From assembly GCA_947453795.1 (NCBI GenBank), contig CANGIC010000002.1, forward strand, positions 1 through 43,907: DNA of 43,907 bases. The letters are read 5' to 3'. The position numbers and the translations under genes are program-made. The notes beneath the pieces were generated by a model, which was given only the letters and a program-made list of their open reading frames with translations, ran no database searches and had not been told where the DNA came from. Within the stretch, counting starts at the first letter, position 1, and the number at the start of each line of letters is the position of its first letter. The stretch comes from Flavobacteriales bacterium (GTDB lineage: Bacteria; Bacteroidota; Bacteroidia; Flavobacteriales_D; Crocinitomicaceae). Shown here in pieces: positions 22,865 to 31,090 of the stretch.

Positions 22865-24718
22865 TTAGTTTATTCGTCTATACCCGAGAAGATTTTCTTT
22901 GGATAACACCATGACATTCACTTCATCATTCTGATTTCCACCCAGGCCGATTATCATTCCATCCGTTTCACCTAAAAATATGACGACGTGCCCATGGTAA
23001 GATTCGCCCCAACCAAATACTGCGAGGTCACCTACCTTTGGTTGATCCACTTTCTTCCCTACTTTCATCCAGGACCGTGCAAGCGCATTTTTTGGATATA
23101 CAAACCCATTCATTTTTGCACAATACATGATGAATGCACTGCACCAATGGGTTTCGTCGTTGTTGATATTTCGGTGACCAGTGGCATGAAAAAATTCCAC
23201 GATTTTTGGATTGTTTTCTGGGCCATAAATTTCTTTCGTTCCATAGAAACCAACCGCAGTTCGAATCATTGGGTGATCAAAGCCCGTGAAATCCGTTAAG
23301 CGATAAGCCAACACTTCATTGCGGAATCGTGCATTTAGTGTAAAAACAGTAGGTAGTGAAGAAGTTGATTTTTGACTTGTTGAAACGGTCTCGTTTTCAT
23401 TTAACTTCAACTTTTTATTTGCCACAGCTATCGATCTCATTTCTTGGTAATAGCCCTCGATTTCATCGTCCTTTGTTCCGTCATTGTAGATGCGGTAGGT
23501 AAACTCTACCCCTAAGGATGTTCGTACTTTCAGTAGGGCATTTTTCTCTTTCACTGGAATAAGCACTCTCGTTTTTCCTGAGGTCGTAGTGCTGGTGTAC
23601 CGTGCCTCAATCGCAGCAGAATTGTCACTATCCATTGGTATTATTTCAACTTTTGCAATGGACAACGCAGATGAAAACAAAAGCTCCATTTGATCTTTAA
23701 TGTGCACCTCTCCTTTTGCCGGTAGCATACGAATGTATTCTGCATTTTCTCGGGTCGGAGCGCAATATGTCAAGCGATTAAATTCTACTCTCGTCAAGGG
23801 AATCTCCAAAAGTTGCTGTGCTTCATCTTCCGGGAAATGTGAATGAATCATTATGGCTGGATCAACATTATTCCAACGATCCCCCAAGCAGATATCATAC
23901 AATTGGTCAGTGGTTCCAATGCGTGTTTTGTTCCAAAAATGCTTGGCTAAGTTTTTAGTTTTTGAGGTGGGATCAGCTTTCAATTCTCCTTCCACAACTT
24001 GAGAGGGTAAACCAGCGTCATTCAACATTTCAGCAAATAGATTGGCAATTCCCTTGCTTCCCGCTCGTCGATTATTTCCAACCAACAGAGAAATCGCTTG
24101 ATCAGCATCTTCTGTTTCACCTGCCAAAAACTCAACATTGTCTCGGAGGTAAGCAACAATCGTTTTTAGTTTAATTCGTCCATCCGTTTCACCTTTAATG
24201 AGGTACCGAACCACCTCATTCATATCCACTTCCGATGCTAGATTTTCATTCGTGACAATCCTACCTTGCTCCGGGTCCATGAAATAAGGATGACTATATT
24301 TTTCTTTCGCGGCGCTGCGCAAGACATACTCTTTTTTCTTAAAAATGGCCCTAAATCGGTTGTCATAGACCTTGCTATTGTCAATAAAAAGAGTAACTCC
24401 ATATAACTTGCAGGGAAAATTTTTATCTACGCAATTCAATTTCATTTTCCCACTTTCCAAGGAGTACTTCCCTGTATTCTTCAGCACCTTATAATAGACG
24501 GCATCCTTTACCCCTCCTTTAAATTCGCGATCCGGAGCATACACCAAATGCTCAAAAGTCTTATCGTGATACAAACGAATGAGCTCGATGTGATCCGATT
24601 TCTTAGACAACGGCTTATATACACTGCGTAAAATTGGCGTTTTTACGGGTGTGCTTCTTGCGGCTTGACTGTATGAAAAGCTCAGAAGCGTCAAGAAAAT
24701 GACGGGTATATTTTTCAT
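22865..24718 (-). CDS. Transglutaminase-like domain fused to TIGR02594-type CHAP/amidase
   Basis: 617 aa with a signal peptide (to about residue 19). A transglutaminase-like fold is at about 150-290 (AGSKGIANLFAEMLNDAGLP, then KHFWNKTRIGTTDQLYDICL and NNVDPA). By eye the usual catalytic Cys position in the GxC block is Lys, so this domain may be inactive. A linker is followed by an amidase of the TIGR02594 kind at about 500-617: HWCSAFIMYCAKMNGF (Cys about 526), ALARSWMKVGKK, GHVVIFLGE (His about 577) and GGNQNDEVNV. Predicted to cut peptidoglycan cross-links or peptides. First gene of a three-gene operon. Confidence 0.75.
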   Translation of the reverse strand: MKNIPVIFLTLLSFSYSQAARSTPVKTPILRSVYKPLSKKSDHIELIRLYHDKTFEHLVYAPDREFKGGVKDAVYYKVLKNTGKYSLESGKMKLNCVDKNFPCKLYGVTLFIDNSKVYDNRFRAIFKKKEYVLRSAAKEKYSHPYFMDPEQGRIVTNENLASEVDMNEVVRYLIKGETDGRIKLKTIVAYLRDNVEFLAGETEDADQAISLLVGNNRRAGSKGIANLFAEMLNDAGLPSQVVEGELKADPTSKTKNLAKHFWNKTRIGTTDQLYDICLGDRWNNVDPAIMIHSHFPEDEAQQLLEIPLTRVEFNRLTYCAPTRENAEYIRMLPAKGEVHIKDQMELLFSSALSIAKVEIIPMDSDNSAAIEARYTSTTTSGKTRVLIPVKEKNALLKVRTSLGVEFTYRIYNDGTKDDEIEGYYQEMRSIAVANKKLKLNENETVSTSQKSTSSLPTVFTLNARFRNEVLAYRLTDFTGFDHPMIRTAVGFYGTKEIYGPENNPKIVEFFHATGHRNINNDETHWCSAFIMYCAKMNGFVYPKNALARSWMKVGKKVDQPKVGDLAVFGWGESYHGHVVIFLGETDGMIIGLGGNQNDEVNVMVLSKENLLGYRRIN

Positions 24719-24817
24719 ATGCTAAGGTGTTTGGGTAAGTGCCGTTTTACACAGCGACATGCCTAATACGTCAGCATTAAAAAAAGATAACAGTACAAAA
24801 AAAGAGAAATTACGAAA

Positions 24818-25753
24818 TTACTGGTGCACTAAATTTTCTGGCACTAGTGTTTGTTCACCTGAAAACCGGTAACCGACCAATAACCCTCCTTTAGCAACAC
24901 TAAAATCTATGCAACAGACATTGGCCCTTTGAATATTAATTTCGGTGTGGTCCAGCCAATAATGACCAAAAAAAACGGGCTTTTCATCATGACCATAATG
25001 CAAAACAAATTCATCCGCATTGGAGATATACGGTTGATGCAGACATTCTTTTGGAATTGAGGCAAAGCACTCCCCCAATGTAAAACCATGTTGACCTGCC
25101 CACCACTTGATACGCCCTTCTTTTCTTACTTTCCCCTCTTTATCCGCGAACCAAAATTCTTCATCCAATTCCAATTCGTCTCCTTTCAGTACAATTTCAT
25201 AAGCAAGGAGCAATGCTGGATCTGCATGAACGGCCAATAGACCTTCTCGGTCCAACTTGGTAATTCCCTTTTCTTGAATCAATGCCAACGACTTCTTGTC
25301 CCAATGGGCATGAACTGCCCTCAAGTAGTCATTTTCAAAGCTCAAAGGCAATTCTGCCATCCAATTGAGGTAATCGATTTTTTCATCACCGAGTTCTTGA
25401 TCGGTCAATTTCTCCCCTTTCGTCTTCTTGTCTTGAGGTCGGAAAGATACACCCTCCTCGTTGGTATAGTGGTAACACAGGAAATTGAATTCATGATTTC
25501 CCATGATGGCTATTGCATTTCCATTCTCCTGCATCGTACGCACAATGCGCAAGGTCCTTAATATTTCTGATCCACGATCGATATAATCCCCAATAAAAAG
25601 TACTTTTCGACCTTCAGGATGTGTATAATTATAAGGTTCGTTCTCGGAATAACCCATTTTCTCTAAAACGCTAACGAGTGCCGATCCATATCCGTGGATA
25701 TCGCCAATAATGTCAAAGTTTGAAAAGGAAGAAAAATTGCTTGTTGTCAACAT
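24818..25753 (-). CDS. PPP-family metallophosphatase (Ser/Thr phosphatase/Ap4A hydrolase-like)
   Basis: Binuclear metal phosphoesterase. The start was moved to the ATG at 25753 because the track's first 19 residues are an unlikely hydrophobic tail ahead of a cytoplasmic domain. Signatures: DIIGDIHGYGSAL, GDYIDRGSEILRTL, MGNHEFNFL, and histidines in AVHAHWDKK and VFFGHYWLD. The protein is about 311 aa, longer than PrpA/PrpB and within the range for bacterial PPP enzymes. Substrate (phosphoprotein or dinucleotide) cannot be told. Confidence 0.82.
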   Translation of the reverse strand: MLTTSNFSSFSNFDIIGDIHGYGSALVSVLEKMGYSENEPYNYTHPEGRKVLFIGDYIDRGSEILRTLRIVRTMQENGNAIAIMGNHEFNFLCYHYTNEEGVSFRPQDKKTKGEKLTDQELGDEKIDYLNWMAELPLSFENDYLRAVHAHWDKKSLALIQEKGITKLDREGLLAVHADPALLLAYEIVLKGDELELDEEFWFADKEGKVRKEGRIKWWAGQHGFTLGECFASIPKECLHQPYISNADEFVLHYGHDEKPVFFGHYWLDHTEINIQRANVCCIDFSVAKGGLLVGYRFSGEQTLVPENLVHQ

Positions 25754-25926
25754 GTACAGTTTAGTTCGGTTTAAAATCAAGATAAAGATAATCAATGCAT
25801 TAAATAACATCTACTAAAAGTGAAAAACTGCACTCCATACCTGCCATACATTTTATTAATTGAGGAATCGAATGCGTTTTTAGCTGTCCTAAATTCAATT
25901 CCCTTATCCCTATTTTTCGTAAGTTT

Positions 25927-26454
25927 ATGCGCACAACCCATGCACAAGCCCTCATGAGTACAACGCAAGAATCCGATCAAACAAAAAAGCGCCTATGGAT
26001 AACGGTAATTGTCATTGCTGTTTTCTCGTCGCTCATTATTTTTCTTCTCTACAAAAACTTGAGCGATGAGGACCAACTTCGCCGTTCTCAGGTGCAAGAG
26101 ATGCGGCAAGAGATCAACGAATTGACATCGAGTATCAAGGCCTTAAGCAAGACAAAACGCGCACTTACAAAGTCCCGCGACTCGTTGCAGCAAAATGTCG
26201 ATTACATCTGGCCTATGCGCTCCTTGGTCTACAATGCCAAATTGCGTGACAAAGTGTTGGCCGATTTGGAATTAAAACCGGGTGACGCCTGTCGATTGAA
26301 AGCTGACTCGAGCATTGTCGTAATTACTGATGTCATTGTTGGTGGCAATCAATATACCTATTTCGTGAATTACCGTGCCCGCAATAAAAAAGGAGAATCG
26401 AATGATTACTCACCTTTTGAACTTGAGCCATTGAAGAAAAAAAGTGAGGAATAA
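25927..26454 (+). CDS. Single-pass membrane protein with coiled coil
   Basis: 175 aa (an ATG at 25954 would give 166). A TM helix (LWITVIVIAVFSSLIIFLLY) at about 24-43 is followed by a coiled coil (DQLRRSQVQEMRQEINELTS to about 95) and a small beta domain (GDACRLKADSSIVVITDVIV). The stop is 2 bp before the thioesterase start, so the two are probably cotranscribed. Function unknown. Confidence 0.65.
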   Translation: MRTTHAQALMSTTQESDQTKKRLWITVIVIAVFSSLIIFLLYKNLSDEDQLRRSQVQEMRQEINELTSSIKALSKTKRALTKSRDSLQQNVDYIWPMRSLVYNAKLRDKVLADLELKPGDACRLKADSSIVVITDVIVGGNQYTYFVNYRARNKKGESNDYSPFELEPLKKKSEE

Positions 26455-26456
26455 GC

Positions 26457-27014
26457 ATGACAGCATTCTTTAAAACACCTGAACAATCGTCCACAACAAT
26501 TACCGAACTCATGATTCCTTCTTATGCCAATTTTGGTGGAAAGGTACATGGCGGCATTTTACTTTCTTTGATGGATAAAGTGGCTTATGCGTGTGCCTCA
26601 AAACACAGTGCGGCGTATTGTGTCACCGTGGCAGTTGATGGGGTAGAATTTTTAAGTCCTGTTGAAGTGGGTGAATTGGTTTCGTTGACCGCTCGGGTAC
26701 ATTTTGCGGGAAACACGACGATGATTGTCAACATTCAAGTGGAATCGCTCCAACCGAGAACAGGGATTGTCAAGCATACCAACTCCTGTTATTTCACGAT
26801 GGCGGCAAAGGACGAACACGGAAAATTGACTACAGTACCCGGACTAAAAATTGAAACGAAGGAAGACCTCGTCCAATTCTGTGAGGCAAAAAGTATTCGT
26901 GAAAACTCTAAAATAAATCGCGCCCTTTTAGCCAATGACATGCAGCATTTAAGTGTCGATGAACAGATTAAATTTTGTGAAAACGACCGCTGTTTGATCG
27001 ATATTCGCTCCTAA
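26457..27014 (+). CDS. Acyl-CoA thioesterase (hotdog fold, YciA-like)
   Basis: Hydrolyses acyl-CoA thioesters. The 185-aa protein has the hotdog 4HBT core: ELMIPSYANFGGKVHGGILL with the GGxxxHGG loop, LMDKVAYACASKHS, VTVAVDGVEFLSPVEVGELV and SLTARVHFAGNTTMIVN. A C-terminal extension of about 40 residues with ENDRCLIDIRS is beyond the core. It follows the coiled-coil membrane gene after 2 bp. Chain-length preference is unknown. Confidence 0.87.
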   Translation: MTAFFKTPEQSSTTITELMIPSYANFGGKVHGGILLSLMDKVAYACASKHSAAYCVTVAVDGVEFLSPVEVGELVSLTARVHFAGNTTMIVNIQVESLQPRTGIVKHTNSCYFTMAAKDEHGKLTTVPGLKIETKEDLVQFCEAKSIRENSKINRALLANDMQHLSVDEQIKFCENDRCLIDIRS

Positions 27015-27091
27015 TAATTTTCTTCACGTGGCATATGTTATAATCCAAACCATCTTTCGTTTGCTGAATTGTAACTTTAAAAACAGATGTC

Positions 27092-27373
27092 ATGGGAACA
27101 AAAAAATTCATTCAAACACTGCAGGTGTTGCGTCAAGGAAGCATTTCCGTATTGCTGATTGGCGGCGTATTTTACTTGAATCATTTCACCGGAGGCAAGG
27201 CATTATTGACAATCGGGGGACTGAGTCTTGCAGTTCATTCATTTTTTCGCGCGTTTACACCTATTCACGAAGAACCCAACTGGGAATTGGTGTATCCAGA
27301 ATTGGCACTCGGACACCATGCCTTTGATGCCGATGAAAACGAAGTAATCACCGAAAAAAAAGCAGAACAATGA
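27092..27373 (+). CDS. Small two-TM membrane protein, paralog A
   Basis: 93 aa with two predicted TM segments (ISVLLIGGVFYLNHFTGG and LLTIGGLSLAVHSFF). The segment FTPIHEEPNWELVYPEL matches FAPVHTKPNWSLIYPEL in the next gene, so the two are related. The stop overlaps the next start as ATGA. A charged tail follows. Function unknown. Confidence 0.65.
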   Translation: MGTKKFIQTLQVLRQGSISVLLIGGVFYLNHFTGGKALLTIGGLSLAVHSFFRAFTPIHEEPNWELVYPELALGHHAFDADENEVITEKKAEQ

Positions 27374-27654
27374 GACCCGGAAGTAAAGGCTGGATGTCGT
27401 TCATAAAGAAACTGTTTTGTTTCAGTGAGGCATTATTAATAGCAGCCCTTGTGACCAAGTTTTTGTTGTGGGAAATGCCCGAATTAAAAAGTCCATTCCG
27501 CATTGCGCTAGCTAATGTATCGCTGATGACTGGTGTTTTTAATCTGGTTATTATCTATGCACTATCGATGTTTGCGCCGGTACATACAAAACCCAATTGG
27601 TCACTGATCTACCCAGAATTGAAAGGCAATAAACCAAGGAAAACTAGTCAGTAA
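27370..27654 (+). CDS. Small two-TM membrane protein, paralog B
   Basis: 94 aa with two predicted TM segments (about 18-33 and 45-66, VSLMTGVFNLVIIYALSMFA) and the shared motif FAPVHTKPNWSLIYPEL at the same position as in the upstream gene. Coupled to it through an ATGA overlap. Followed by a terminator. Function unknown; possibly hetero-oligomers. Confidence 0.65.
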   Translation: MRPGSKGWMSFIKKLFCFSEALLIAALVTKFLLWEMPELKSPFRIALANVSLMTGVFNLVIIYALSMFAPVHTKPNWSLIYPELKGNKPRKTSQ

Positions 27655-27661
27655 AACAAAG

Positions 27662-27686
27662 AAGGCGGTGAAAATCGCCTTTTTTT
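27662..27686 (+). terminator. Rho-independent terminator
   Basis: AAGGCG/CGCCTT with an 8-nt loop, followed by TTTTTTT, 8 bp after the paralog B stop. It serves the plus-strand operon; the convergent gene begins to overlap its region at 27691. Confidence 0.85.
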
Positions 27687-27690
27687 CATA

Positions 27691-28974
27691 TTAAAGATGG
27701 CAAAGCAAGGAATACGCACCTTCCAAAACTATCCAGTCGTCTTGATAACCAACAAAAGGCGCGTGATCCTGAATGATATCCTCCTTTTGAAACAGATAGG
27801 TCAACGACAAATCAACCAGTTCTGCATTCGACTCGTTTCGCAAATCGATAATGCGTTGAGAAAGAAATTTGAGGTCCTCCAACAAATCGTCGAAAGTTTC
27901 TTGTTCAAAAAAGTTTACTTGCATAAGGAGTAAATCTTGGAAATCACATTTCACCTCAACACACGATTTCAGTAAAGAAAGGAAGGCGGAATAATTGCTA
28001 TTGTACCCGTGATTCAGCAAATTTAAGGACAGCGAATCGCCTTTTATTTCACGGTCAAATGCGGTGAGTAAATTCAACAATTCATCATGAAATATTTCAT
28101 TTTTTAGTTGACCATCCTTCAATAATGCCCGGATCCAATCGGACAAGTCGAACTCGAAAAGCGTGGAAACAAGTGCCAACTTTTCCTCCTCCGATTTATC
28201 CAAAGCTAAAAATTCCGCATAGGACAAGGAGCTATATGCAGGCAGTTTACTGAATGTCAACTGGTACAACAAAACATCCGCATAATCTTCGGTATGGTGT
28301 TCAAACATTTCCAATGTCGACAAGACCGTTTCTGGAGCTACCCGCTTGTAATAAAGGGAATTCTTACACAAGTTCAAGGCGTGCGCAACATCATTGGCAA
28401 AAAGGGATAGCCCCTTGTCGAACGCCATTTTTGACACGGAATCATTCACAATTTTAGCCCCTAAAATGGCGACACCTTCATTGCGTATTGTAGCAAATAA
28501 ATGCAAGAATGCCCATTGAACACTAAAATCGTGAAGGATATTTTCCTTTGGTTGAACATTTTTTCGGTGGGATAACATGAAATTTTTGGACGCCAAATAC
28601 TGCGCGCGATTCTCTAAAATCACTTGAATATCAAGCGCATGAATAATTTCATGCAAGACCGTCTCTTGCATTATGGCTTCCTCCTGAATGGCCTGAGCAT
28701 AGTAGCCATTCCATTCAAAAACAAAATTTCCTTTTGATGAATCCGCTGCATTAAATGAGGCGATTTTCTCATTGACATCATCAAAAAATAGATGGATAAA
28801 CACATGTGCTACATCTTGTTCCTCATCCATCAAAGGCATCAATCTTTCGAACTGCGCAAAAAAAATAGAAGTAATTTGCTGCTGTAAATCAGCCCATTCC
28901 AATGCTAAGTCCGAGCAACAATTTAAAGGATCCAACACCTTTACCACAAGCTTCTTGGAGAGATCAACCGTCAT
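27691..28974 (-). CDS. HExxH zinc-site protein with DUF1232-like C-terminal segment
   Basis: 427 aa from the ATG at 28974 (the track start is TTG). Residues about 100-110 carry ETVLHEIIHALD, an HExxH zinc-binding motif, and a later Glu in TIRNEGVAILG may be the third ligand, so a metallopeptidase fold is likely. The C-terminus DIIQDHAPFVGYQDDWIVLE resembles the DUF1232/YkvA signature (DxIPDFIPVxGYxDD), though degenerate. The middle is helical and Leu-rich. No signal peptide. Function unknown. Confidence 0.6.
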   Translation of the reverse strand: MTVDLSKKLVVKVLDPLNCCSDLALEWADLQQQITSIFFAQFERLMPLMDEEQDVAHVFIHLFFDDVNEKIASFNAADSSKGNFVFEWNGYYAQAIQEEAIMQETVLHEIIHALDIQVILENRAQYLASKNFMLSHRKNVQPKENILHDFSVQWAFLHLFATIRNEGVAILGAKIVNDSVSKMAFDKGLSLFANDVAHALNLCKNSLYYKRVAPETVLSTLEMFEHHTEDYADVLLYQLTFSKLPAYSSLSYAEFLALDKSEEEKLALVSTLFEFDLSDWIRALLKDGQLKNEIFHDELLNLLTAFDREIKGDSLSLNLLNHGYNSNYSAFLSLLKSCVEVKCDFQDLLLMQVNFFEQETFDDLLEDLKFLSQRIIDLRNESNAELVDLSLTYLFQKEDIIQDHAPFVGYQDDWIVLEGAYSLLCHL

Positions 28975-29031
28975 TTTTAAAAAATTGATTCGAAACAAAG
29001 ATACTTCTTGATTTAATTTTTACTTCATTTG

Positions 29032-29054
29032 TTATGCAATTGGAATTTTAGCGT
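29032..29054 (+). promoter_or_regulatory. Candidate promoter motif shared with the AAA+ gene
   Basis: TTATGCAATTGGAA-N6-GCGT lies 60 bp upstream of the 29092 gene. The same arrangement, TTATGCAATTTGAA-N6-CCGT, lies at 31045-31067, 46 bp upstream of the AAA+ ATPase. An ECF sigma factor is encoded in the first transcription unit, so this could be an ECF-type promoter. Two occurrences only. Confidence 0.35.
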
Positions 29055-29091
29055 GAATAGAGGTTAACATATACTTTATAAAATTTGAACC

Positions 29092-29718
29092 ATGTCTTCT
29101 TACAACCGTCAAAAAGAACATATTCTTTGGATTGGTGAACATGCTAAAGCATTGTTTAAAGCCACACATGCCAGCGTCCTTGACAAATTTGAAAATCATC
29201 TTTTACTTTATGAGAACGATTCTGCGGAAGAATTGCCAAACGCCAGTTATCTCATGGACGCGGGAAATGAGGACGATTTAGATTATGAATTGAGCGCATT
29301 GAATGAGCCCGTGGTCAAGTACCTGAAGAAAATTAAAGTACATGCAAAACCGGGATTAGTAATTGGCAGTCCTTTTGAAATGTTGATGCAATGTGTGATT
29401 GAATCTTCCCATGTACCCCAGGTGAACATATTGAATGAATCTGCCCCTATGCTTTTTGAGAAGGTATATCGTTCAGCGCCAAAAACTCGGCATTCACTGA
29501 TTGATTTGACGCATCAACATGTTCTTTTTCTTAAATCTGATGTTCCATTCCGAGATCTAAAAAAAGAGGCCGCACAAACATTGAAAAATGCGCATCAATG
29601 CCTTTCGGTCACCATGACGGCAGACGCAAATGTGACGAATCTGAGTGAGTTTTTATTCAGGTATCAAGAAAAACATGAAGATGCTGCAGGAGAAACAGAT
29701 GGCATCACACTTCTTTAA
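29092..29718 (+). CDS. Hypothetical protein upstream of an ECF sigma factor
   Basis: 208 aa, ATG start. Mixed alpha/beta composition with an acidic segment (AGNEDDLDYELSALNEPVVK) and a conserved-looking block TRHSLIDLTHQHVLFLKSDV. No signal peptide, TM helix or anti-sigma zinc motif is visible. It is separated by 16 bp from the sigma factor gene at 29735 and is likely cotranscribed. A shared promoter motif lies upstream. No family recognised. Confidence 0.55.
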   Translation: MSSYNRQKEHILWIGEHAKALFKATHASVLDKFENHLLLYENDSAEELPNASYLMDAGNEDDLDYELSALNEPVVKYLKKIKVHAKPGLVIGSPFEMLMQCVIESSHVPQVNILNESAPMLFEKVYRSAPKTRHSLIDLTHQHVLFLKSDVPFRDLKKEAAQTLKNAHQCLSVTMTADANVTNLSEFLFRYQEKHEDAAGETDGITLL

Positions 29719-29734
29719 AGATTGATCCGGGACA

Positions 29735-30307
29735 ATGAATAGGGAACTCCTTCTTAAAGAAATTTTATTTCGTCAAAAAAAGGCGATAAAATATATCATT
29801 CGGCGCCATTTTAAGGAAAGTGAAGTCGATGATCTTTACCAAGAAGTATGCATTGATCTTTTTAAAAAGATTGGTCGTGAGCACGATGACTTGCTCGCCC
29901 GGTGGAATACGGGAAATTTCGTCGCTGTAGTGGTAAAGAATTTTTGTCTTTCTCAAATTCGAAAATCAAACGCCAAAAAAAGGATTAAAACAAAAAACTT
30001 CGATGAAGACGACGCGTTTTTAAAAGCTGTTCATGGTTCTTCCTATGTGGACAGTGATGAATTGGATTTTTTTAAAAGCACGAAGAAAATAAATCTTATC
30101 GAAGCACTTTCGCGTTTAAGTGATCGTGATCAAGAATTCATTATGCTCAGGTATTTCCAGAAAAAATCAATCTTGGAAATCAATGACAAAATGGGTGTTA
30201 CCAACAGTTCTGTGTACATTGATCGGGCAGAAAAAAAATTAAAAAGAATTATTGGGACAATTGATGACGACGAGTCCTTTGAAATCATTGATGGCCTTGC
30301 AGAATGA
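29735..30307 (+). CDS. RNA polymerase ECF sigma factor (sigma-70 family)
   Basis: 190 aa. Region 2 is at about residues 15-75 (ESEVDDLYQEVCIDLFKKI, NFVAVVVKNFCLSQIRKSN) and region 4 at about 120-170 (ALSRLSDRDQEFIMLRYFQK, SILEINDKMGVTNSSVYIDR, AEKKLKRI). A short acidic tail follows. It is translated from the second gene of a unit with the 29092 hypothetical. It is the most divergent of the three sigma factors here. Confidence 0.85.
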   Translation: MNRELLLKEILFRQKKAIKYIIRRHFKESEVDDLYQEVCIDLFKKIGREHDDLLARWNTGNFVAVVVKNFCLSQIRKSNAKKRIKTKNFDEDDAFLKAVHGSSYVDSDELDFFKSTKKINLIEALSRLSDRDQEFIMLRYFQKKSILEINDKMGVTNSSVYIDRAEKKLKRIIGTIDDDESFEIIDGLAE

Positions 30308-30377
30308 TTGTGCGTGCTGTTGATGGTGCAGCAACAATTTTTCAAGCGTAAGATAGACGCACACCACGACAACTCGT

Positions 30378-30410
30378 GCATCAAACAGGTATCAAACAAG
30401 CATCAAAGGT
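30378..30410. repeat. 11-bp tandem array, three copies, core GYATCAAA
   Basis: GCATCAAACAG, GTATCAAACAA and GCATCAAAGGT follow each other in the 132-bp convergent gap after the sigma gene. The core GYATCAAA also occurs in the 17-bp array at 37263-37415. Confidence 0.7.
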
Positions 30411-30439
30411 ACATCTATTCCCAAGTTAAAAAAAGCATT

Positions 30440-30808
30440 TCAACCCACTTTCGCGGGTTGAAAAACTAGAATGGTACCTTGTAGAGCTTTCAATGTCGAA
30501 AGGCACCAAGCTGAATTTGAAACACGATGATTTAATACGGAAGAGCGCAAATCGCTGTCAGAAGTAATCACCGCAACAGGAAAGTTTATCCCCGAAAGGT
30601 TTTGAACATAAACGATCACACTTCCCGGGAGTTCTGGAAAAGCATGTACAAGACGGTAGAGTTCAATTGAAAACTCAGTTTCTTTTGGAACCAAAGCGTA
30701 CGAGAAGCCCGTTTTGTTTTTTGGATTTTCGCCCACTACAACTTTTTCAAAGTTTAAGCGAAGGGTTTTTGGCGTTGCGCCAGTGGAAATGATTGTTCTT
30801 TTTTTCAT
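30440..30808 (-). CDS. Hypothetical protein, small beta-rich
   Basis: 122 aa from the ATG at 30808 (the track start at 30877 is a TTG). It begins MKKRTIISTGATPKTLRLNF and continues with strands such as FSIELYRLVHAFPELPGSVI and GINFPVAVITSDSD. No signal peptide or known domain. The terminal codons are part of a hairpin with a nearby T-run. Function unknown. Confidence 0.5.
   Translation of the reverse strand: MKKRTIISTGATPKTLRLNFEKVVVGENPKNKTGFSYALVPKETEFSIELYRLVHAFPELPGSVIVYVQNLSGINFPVAVITSDSDLRSSVLNHRVSNSAWCLSTLKALQGTILVFQPAKVG
30441..30460 (-). terminator. Possible terminator at the end of the 30440 gene
   Basis: CAACCC/GGGTTG with an 8-nt loop spans the last codons; on the minus strand AAATGCTTTTTTT follows. 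The six-base gap before the T-run makes it weaker than the others. Confidence 0.5.
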
Positions 30809-31017
30809 GTGTTGGTTTTTAATTGATTTGAAATTTCCGCCGGACGGTTCGGATGTACCTCTCCCACCTGACTTCAATTCAATGTTTAAAACCCAATGAC
30901 ACTTTTTAGATAATCATAAATTGATCCAATTTGGATGTTCACTTTGCTATACGCGCAACAATGTATTAAATAACATTTCTTATTTGCTTTTTCTTTATTT
31001 CATGATTTTGATAGAAA

Positions 31018-31055
31018 AAATTGCATAAAACTACATCACGTATGTTATGCAATTT
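31018..31055. promoter_or_regulatory. 11-bp inverted repeat overlapping the shared promoter motif
   Basis: AAATTGCATAA (31018-31028) and TTATGCAATTT (31045-31055) form a perfect 11-bp inverted repeat with a 16-bp spacer, 35 bp before the AAA+ start. The right arm is the shared motif described at 29032. It may be an operator, or a pair of divergent promoter half-sites. Confidence 0.4.
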
Positions 31056-31090
31056 GAAGACATCCGTACTTGAGATGAAAATCAGACCCC

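Noticed and set aside
24818-25810. N-terminal membrane segment of the phosphatase
   Set aside because: The first 19 residues precede a conserved cytoplasmic domain start with its own ATG; taken as untranslated.
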